Shown here: one piece after another, positions 59,943-64,000 of the stretch
Layout of the letters: the number at the start of each line of letters is the position of its first letter
Numbering within the stretch: position 1 is the first letter of the stretch
Source: Poriferisodalis sp965116245
GTDB lineage: Bacteria; Actinomycetota; Acidimicrobiia; Acidimicrobiales; Poriferisodalaceae
DNA: 64,000 bases
Assembly (NCBI GenBank): GCA_965116245.1
Contig: OZ220497.1
Coordinates: 2,728,001-2,792,000 of the forward strand
Reading direction: 5' to 3'
Program-made: the position numbers and the translations under genes
Notes under the pieces: generated by a model
Database searches by the model: none
Seen by the model: only the letters and a program-made list of their open reading frames with translations
What the model was told of the DNA's origin: nothing

Positions 59943-59958
59943 GAGCCTCACCGGACTC
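59943..59958 (-). promoter_or_regulatory. PyrR-binding loop in the pyr leader
   Basis: The minus strand reads AGTCCGGTGAGGCT at 59957-59944, which fits every position of the PyrR-binding consensus ARUCCNGNGAGGYU known from Bacillus. Flanking bases let GAG-U-CC pair with GGCUC around a GGUGA loop, the hairpin with a bulged U. It is about ten bases upstream of the pyrR ribosome site. In mycobacteria PyrR represses by blocking translation near such a site, which would fit here. Confidence 0.88.
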
Positions 59959-60017
59959 GCTTCACGGTCAGACTCGCACCCTAGCGCGGGCCGTGTGCGA
60001 AGCTGGCGCGGCACTGG

Positions 60018-60120
60018 ACTAGCTGCACTGATTTGGCTGCACTGATTTGGCTGCACTGACTTAGCCTGATTGGGGTAACTGCAGGGGGTAGCTGCAGGAG
60101 GGCTAGCTTCATTGGGGCTA
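60018..60120. repeat. 14-15-bp tandem repeat between the tad cluster and pyrR
   Basis: About seven units drift from GGCTGCACTGATTT (three good copies at the left) through AACTGCAGGGGGT and AGCTGCAGGAGGG to CTAACGGCATTGGGG. It fills most of the 198-base gap, and no gene is present there. Confidence 0.85.
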
Positions 60121-60489
60121 ACGGCATTGGGGCAGGCGTGCGCCCGTTAGCCGAACTACATCAAGCGCTTCAAGGCTGAGAACATGGCGACCACGAGCCG
60201 GTGTAAGCCCTCGAAGCAACACAGGCGACCAGTCCAGCGCCACGTCCGCGCGAACAGAATCGCCTCGCCGACACATCGTGCAAGCAGGAGCCGCACATCC
60301 CGGCGGCAGCGCGCATTGCTGCTGTGTGCTGTCGTTGACCGCGCACGCATCAAGCGTGACCGTGGCGACTCGCCTTGCCTCATCCGCAGCCTGATTGCGC
60401 AGACCCAATACCTGCGCTGTGTCGGCGGCCGCTGCACTGAACAGCGCACACATCGTGACCAGAGCCAAGGACAGAATCGGGGTACTCAC
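60118..60489 (-). CDS. Small TadE/G-like secreted protein
   Basis: 123 residues. A hydrophobic N-terminus (ILSLALVTMCALFSAAAADTA) then a Cys-rich region (CAVNDSTQQQC, CAAPACTMC) likely outside the membrane. Start GTG overlaps the stop of the upstream gene (GTGA). Last gene of the tad series; role unknown, probably a minor pilus or assembly part. Confidence 0.7.
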   Translation of the reverse strand: MSTPILSLALVTMCALFSAAAADTAQVLGLRNQAADEARRVATVTLDACAVNDSTQQQCALPPGCAAPACTMCRRGDSVRADVALDWSPVLLRGLTPARGRHVLSLEALDVVRLTGARLPQCR

Positions 60490-60935
60490 TGCTGCCCCTC
60501 TGAATGTCTCTCCGAGTGCCTCGCTGCGTGATCAGCCACAGGTACTGCAACTCGGGCCCGGACTGTGTCTGCAAACAACGGTGAAACAGCGAGCGGACAG
60601 ATCACCTCGACACTGACCGCTGCTGGCTTGCTGTTTGCGGGCAGCCGATGCACTTTGGTTGCGATGCTGAAACGAGCATCGGTGGTGTCGCAATCGGAGA
60701 TGGCTGCGGCACGAACGACGCCATCAGCGACGTTCAAGACATCTTGGTGCGCGGTTGCCTCATCTAACTGTGGTGGCAGTGGCGCTGCGAGAGCGTCAGC
60801 GGCGTAGTGCGCTGCCTCAATGCCCGCGGCACGAACGCTGGTTGCGGCGCGTGTCGCGTCGCCCGAATAGTCAACCAACCAAACGCCGACCACGAGAACT
60901 GTGGCCACGCTGAGCATGCCAATGCTCTCATCCAT
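60486..60935 (-). CDS. TadE-like pilus assembly protein
   Basis: 149 residues with one N-terminal membrane segment (MLSVATVLVVGVWLVDY) and an extracytoplasmic domain, the TadE layout. ATG 60935. The frame stays open upstream through Arg-Pro-Ser-rich codons from a 9-bp AGACCCAGC repeat (60953-60987), but no start codon exists there. The 156-base gap above it has no other gene. Confidence 0.7.
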   Translation of the reverse strand: MDESIGMLSVATVLVVGVWLVDYSGDATRAATSVRAAGIEAAHYAADALAAPLPPQLDEATAHQDVLNVADGVVRAAAISDCDTTDARFSIATKVHRLPANSKPAAVSVEVICPLAVSPLFADTVRARVAVPVADHAARHSERHSEGQQ

Positions 60936-61091
60936 GAGCGATGACCATCGTCTGCTGGGTCTGCTGGGTCTGCCGGATCTGCTGGCTGGTAACGAAAAAC
61001 CGCCGCACCAGTTCGCTACCTAGCCATGGCCAGGTGCGCAAGTGCGGGATTCGCCAACGCTGGGTGCCCCTCGTTGCCTTTGCGGTCACGT

Positions 61092-61508
61092 TCAGCAAGG
61101 CAGTTTCACGGCCGCTTGCTGCCCTGCGCCTTGCGCAAACGGCGGTCTACGACAGGCCACTCCGAGCGCGTCGGCTGTACCCAGCCAGCCTCGCGAGCTG
61201 ACACGGACCGACACCACAATCGAGCAGGCCTCGTCGGTGCCTACCTCAACGGCTGTGGGCTGTGCAGCAGCGAGTTGTGCTGCACGATCCAAAGCTGCCC
61301 TCGCCGCCACGGCCGTTGAGTCAGAAGGCAGATCGGCATCGGAGCAAGTCCACTCCGCTGGCAACAGATCCACCACAGCGATGGCGGCTGCGTCTGCTGC
61401 ACCCTGCGCCGCGGCAGCGCCAACCTGTCGACCAAACAGCGAGATCACCAGCGCCATGAACACTGCCAGCACACTGAACAGCCGCAGAATCGAAAGCGAG
61501 CTACCCAC
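61092..61508 (-). CDS. TadE/Rv3654c-like secretion-neighbourhood protein
   Basis: 138 residues. N-terminal membrane segment LFSVLAVFMALVISLFG then GAAAAQGAADAAAIAVVDLL, which resembles the Rv3654c-type TadE-like family found at the end of actinobacterial tad clusters. Two Cys pairs may bond outside the cell. GTG 61508. Confidence 0.72.
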   Translation of the reverse strand: MGSSLSILRLFSVLAVFMALVISLFGRQVGAAAAQGAADAAAIAVVDLLPAEWTCSDADLPSDSTAVAARAALDRAAQLAAAQPTAVEVGTDEACSIVVSVRVSSRGWLGTADALGVACRRPPFAQGAGQQAAVKLPC

Positions 61509-61598
61509 GACGCGCCACCGCTATGCGTTGTCTGCTGTTCTGCTGTTTGCCGCGTAGAGGTCTTGAGTTCACGTTGGCGAACCCGTTGCCCGGCAGCG

Positions 61599-61808
61599 CT
61601 AGCCGGATTTGGCGGCACACGCGTTGCTTTTCCAAGCTCCGTTGGCAGCTTCGCACAAGGTCTGAGTCTGAATCCTGTCGTAATCGACAGCGTCATCCGT
61701 GCCTTGTGGCGCGTTGTCGCTCAACGTCGTCCACATCACCGCTACCACCAACACCGACGCTGCGACAGCGGCGGCGATGAATATGAGCTTGGTTACTGGT
61801 GAGTCCAT
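61599..61808 (-). CDS. Small single-pass membrane protein (pilin-like position)
   Basis: 69 residues. Membrane segment LIFIAAAVAASVLVVAVMW near the N-terminus, then a short acidic part ending with two Cys (TLCEAANGAWKSNACAAKSG). ATG 61808 with GAGG. It occupies the usual Flp-pilin place after tadC, but lacks the Flp GxxxxEY cleavage motif, so pilin identity is not shown. Confidence 0.65.
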   Translation of the reverse strand: MDSPVTKLIFIAAAVAASVLVVAVMWTTLSDNAPQGTDDAVDYDRIQTQTLCEAANGAWKSNACAAKSG

Positions 61809-61973
61809 GGCGGTGCCTCGTTTCTGCTCTTGCGAGCGTTGGGATTGACCTTCGCGGTCTTCGGAGCCTGCGGTTGCGGGCAATTGGTGGTTGAGTCGCA
61901 GTCGTGTTGAGGGATCAGAGGGAGTAGTTCGTATGAGCGGCTAAGTCGCTTGAACGGTACGTGTGTTCATAAC

Positions 61974-62741
61974 TCAGACCGAAGGCAACGTCATCACCAC
62001 GGTGGCCATCACCACCGCTGAGGCCACTACGGCCAGCAGCGCTGCTGATGTCCCCACAGAACGCCCCAGCCGGTCAATGGCCTCGCGGCGTCGGTCGTCA
62101 ATGGCACGCACCACCCGGTCCAACACGCGGTCCAAGAGCTGCGACGCAGCCGCTCCGGACCGCTCCGCCACCTCAACAGTGCGCAACAGAGACGCTGTCG
62201 GTGAATCGTCTAGCTGTTTGGCAACCGCTACGAGCGGGTCGCGCCCGCTAAGCACCGCAGCATTGACCGCTCCCGCAGCCGGAGCGAATGCGGGGTCCAC
62301 GACGAGTTCGGCCGCATCAAGCACGGCCACGCTGATCGGCCTACCCGACGCAACGAATAAACGTATTCGACGAAGCCACAGCAACACTGCGCCGTCCAGC
62401 CGTCGACGGTGCCCCGACAGCACCGCAGCCGCAATGACAGTCGGCACAGCCCACGACGCCACAACTGCGCTGAGTAGCGACCACGCCAACGCGGTCGTAG
62501 TTGATGCTGTGCCAGTTGCGGGCAACTGGCTCCCGGCAACGAAACCCACCGCGACTGCTGCCACGGCCACAACGGCGGTGACCATTGTCAGGCGCGCTGG
62601 ACGCCAACCCAGCGCAGCGAGTTGCCTGCGATTGCGGCGTTTGCGCTCGCCCGCAAACAGCAAGCTAAGCGCGGCAACAGCGCTCAGAGTTGCCATTAGC
62701 CACAACACGACGTAGCTCGGCGGCGGGAACGCCGAGGTCAT
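61974..62741 (-). CDS. tadC: Tad secretion inner-membrane protein TadC
   Basis: 255 residues, type II secretion F-domain protein. Membrane segments near SYVVLWLMATLSAVAALSLLF and VVAVAAVAVGFVAG at the N-side and LLAVVASAVVMATVVMTL at the C-end; the cytoplasmic F-domain has VAERSGAAASQLLDRVLDRV. ATG 62741 overlaps the tadB stop (ATGA). Confidence 0.85.
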   Translation of the reverse strand: MTSAFPPPSYVVLWLMATLSAVAALSLLFAGERKRRNRRQLAALGWRPARLTMVTAVVAVAAVAVGFVAGSQLPATGTASTTTALAWSLLSAVVASWAVPTVIAAAVLSGHRRRLDGAVLLWLRRIRLFVASGRPISVAVLDAAELVVDPAFAPAAGAVNAAVLSGRDPLVAVAKQLDDSPTASLLRTVEVAERSGAAASQLLDRVLDRVVRAIDDRRREAIDRLGRSVGTSAALLAVVASAVVMATVVMTLPSV

Positions 62742-63520
62742 CGCAACATCTCCCATGCTGATGCCAGAGGGCGGGCGCAGACCGCGACGCCCACCACCGT
62801 GGCCCCAAGACCGACGCGCTGACCTTGAGGTCCGCTCAACCACTCCCAGGCGTCTGGGCTCACGAACGCACTACCCAGCGCTATTGCCGCGCCGAGCACT
62901 AGGGCCAGCCCGAGCTGAGGCAAGTTGGACGCGACGTGGCGATGAAAGTGCCTGGCGGTCGCAGCGGCTTCAGATGCTTCGGCCTCCACCACTTCCAAGA
63001 TGGGAACCCATTCGCCACCACTGGAGCCCGCAACCGCAACGGCATCTGACAGCCATGCGGCTACGGCGCCCTCGTCGCCGTGAGCGAAACGTGCGGCGGC
63101 CGCATCAACACCGATGCTGCGACACTCTGCGACAAACTTGGTAACCGCAGGCGCCATCGGCCCCGATGCCAGCGGCGCTGATGTCTCAAGCGCTTCAACC
63201 ACCGTGCGCGAGACCTGTGCCTGATTAGCCAGGACAGCGGCGAACTGTGCGACCGATTCCGCAGACTGCACACGCTGATTGCTGCGCACGATGATGGCTG
63301 TACACCAGGTACAGATGCCAACTACAGCGCTGGCTAGGCCTGCTGCCACCGGCCCAAACATCAGCCCAGCAACGAACGCCACTCCACCGCTCGCAAGCCA
63401 CGGCCAGCGCACCGATGTGCTCTCGGACCGCTGGTTGCCAAGCAACTGGCCAGGCCCAGAAAACAAAGTCCAAAGCGCTGAGCCCGTGCCCACCGCCCCC
63501 AAAGCGACAAACTTCAGCAC
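62738..63520 (-). CDS. tadB: Tad secretion inner-membrane protein TadB
   Basis: 260 residues with the F-domain repeat (QSAESVAQFAAVLANQAQVSRTVVEALE) and hydrophobic segments at both ends (VAFVAGLMFGPVAAGLASAVVG; LGLALVLGAAIALGSAFV). GTG start overlaps tadA by seven bases. Platform protein for a Flp-type pilus. Confidence 0.83.
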   Translation of the reverse strand: MLKFVALGAVGTGSALWTLFSGPGQLLGNQRSESTSVRWPWLASGGVAFVAGLMFGPVAAGLASAVVGICTWCTAIIVRSNQRVQSAESVAQFAAVLANQAQVSRTVVEALETSAPLASGPMAPAVTKFVAECRSIGVDAAAARFAHGDEGAVAAWLSDAVAVAGSSGGEWVPILEVVEAEASEAAATARHFHRHVASNLPQLGLALVLGAAIALGSAFVSPDAWEWLSGPQGQRVGLGATVVGVAVCARPLASAWEMLR

Positions 63521-64000
63521 GAAACTTCCTCAGCGACTAGAGGCTCATAGGCTGGCGGGTCAGCGATGGGCACCAGCGGGCCCGGGTCCCACACAAGATC
63601 GCTCCGTTTAGCACTGTCACACTCCGATGACCCAAACAGAGGCTCATCGCCCAACTGCCCGTTGCGCGACTGTCCGTTGCGCTGGCGTACTTCGCCCACC
63701 TGTCGAATGTCCGGTGAGGCCTGCGGCGAGACATCCTCGGACTGGCGCCGACGGTTGGGTGTTGGCTGGCGATGTGTTGTTTGACCCAGCGTCAAATGGC
63801 CCTGCGTCAACTGGTCCTGGGTCGGCTGGCCCTGCGTCAACTGGTCCTGGGTCGGCTGGGCCTGCGGCGACCGGTCCTGCGTCGACTTGCCAGTGGATGC
63901 CGGAGCGTCGACGATCCGGGAGAACAGCGTGTGTTCGCTTGGCTCAACAGCACCAGCATTCGTGACTCCGGCCACTTCGTAGATCTCGGCTACCCGCCCG
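63514..64000 (-). CDS. tadA: TadA/CpaF-like pilus ATPase, C-terminal part, cut by window edge
   Basis: The frame is open to the right edge. The visible start, GRVAEIYEVAGV and HTLFSRIVDA, fits the C-terminal end of CpaF/TadA ATPases (RxVxEIxEVxG). About 130 further residues follow that normal TadA proteins lack: a Gln/Thr/Pro-rich array from 15-bp repeats and a tail ending VAEEVSC. The Walker motifs lie outside the window. Next genes are tadB and tadC, supporting the call. Confidence 0.8.
   Translation of the reverse strand, partial: GRVAEIYEVAGVTNAGAVEPSEHTLFSRIVDAPASTGKSTQDRSPQAQPTQDQLTQGQPTQDQLTQGHLTLGQTTHRQPTPNRRRQSEDVSPQASPDIRQVGEVRQRNGQSRNGQLGDEPLFGSSECDSAKRSDLVWDPGPLVPIADPPAYEPLVAEEVSC
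63783..63887 (-). repeat. About seven 15-bp units in the tadA C-terminal extension
   Basis: GGCCCTGCGTCAACT and GGTCCTGGGTCGGCT alternate; the pair at 63798-63827 is repeated exactly at 63828-63857. They encode Q-P/L-T-Q-D/G pentapeptides. The exact 30-bp identity suggests recent growth. Confidence 0.94.

Noticed and set aside
63783..63887. CRISPR array
   Set aside because: Here and at the other repeat sites, units are contiguous or drift in sequence, with no unique spacers of constant length and no cas genes.

Overview
The window is chromosomal DNA from a G+C-rich bacterium, almost certainly an actinomycete (phylum Actinomycetota). The evidence is mihF (mycobacterial integration host factor), a PriA without a Walker A motif, PyrR-headed pyrimidine genes, the infC-rpmI-rplT-SpoU-pheS-pheT block, a DUF1844 gene beside infC, and a tad pilus cluster of the actinobacterial type. 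Gene content (P450s, crotonases, amidohydrolases, GPP34) would fit an Acidimicrobiia-like lineage, but I cannot prove the class. I saw no tRNA, rRNA, CRISPR array, IS element or prophage.

Layout. 1-6676 (minus): arginine operon argC-argB-argD-argF-argR-argH, then mpg, which runs off the left edge; argJ and argG are missing from the series. 7210-13321 (plus): gltB-gltD. 13382-18100: an M20 amidohydrolase, then a scarred segment made by a tandem duplication of about 1.6 kb that left two pseudogenes, a displaced gene fragment and one small unknown gene, then three minus-strand genes (two alkylmercury-lyase-like proteins and a membrane-anchored coiled coil). 18192-25335: nitroreductase, GPP34 protein, DUF192 lipoprotein with DUF983, a cytochrome P450 fused to an ABC1/UbiB kinase-like domain, and a 2-hydroxyacid dehydrogenase. 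25353-31397 (minus): translation block infC-rpmI-rplT-SpoU methylase-pheS-pheT. 31529-33029: DUF1844 gene and hisG. 33060-36976 (minus): riboflavin genes ribD-ribE-ribBA, preceded by a molybdopterin adenylyltransferase-like gene. 37180-42418: catabolic genes (two amidohydrolases, a dienoyl-CoA isomerase-like crotonase, an MBL hydrolase) and a phosphoesterase. 42415-59919 (minus): one long chain pyrR-pyrB-pyrC-like-carA-carB-pyrD-pyrF-mihF-gmk-rpoZ-coaBC-metK-priA-def-fmt, headed by a sequence matching the PyrR-binding-loop consensus. 60118-64000 (minus): tadA (partial), tadB, tadC and four small pilus-type genes.

The most unusual property runs through the whole window: short tandem repeats of 9-30 bp (most often 15 or 18 bp), both between genes and inside many housekeeping enzymes. 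Inside genes the period is always a multiple of three, and in the best cases (argC, argF, ribD, nitroreductase, rpmI) units differ mainly at wobble positions while the peptide unit is kept. Affected proteins include ArgC, ArgF, PheT, bL35, RibD (three blocks), RibBA, Fmt, PriA, CoaBC, the PyrC-like protein, the P450 fusion, a nitroreductase, a DUF192 lipoprotein, a DUF1844 protein and TadA. Further notable items are a dihydroorotase homologue that has lost nearly all metal ligands while sitting in the pyr operon, and the P450-UbiB fusion.
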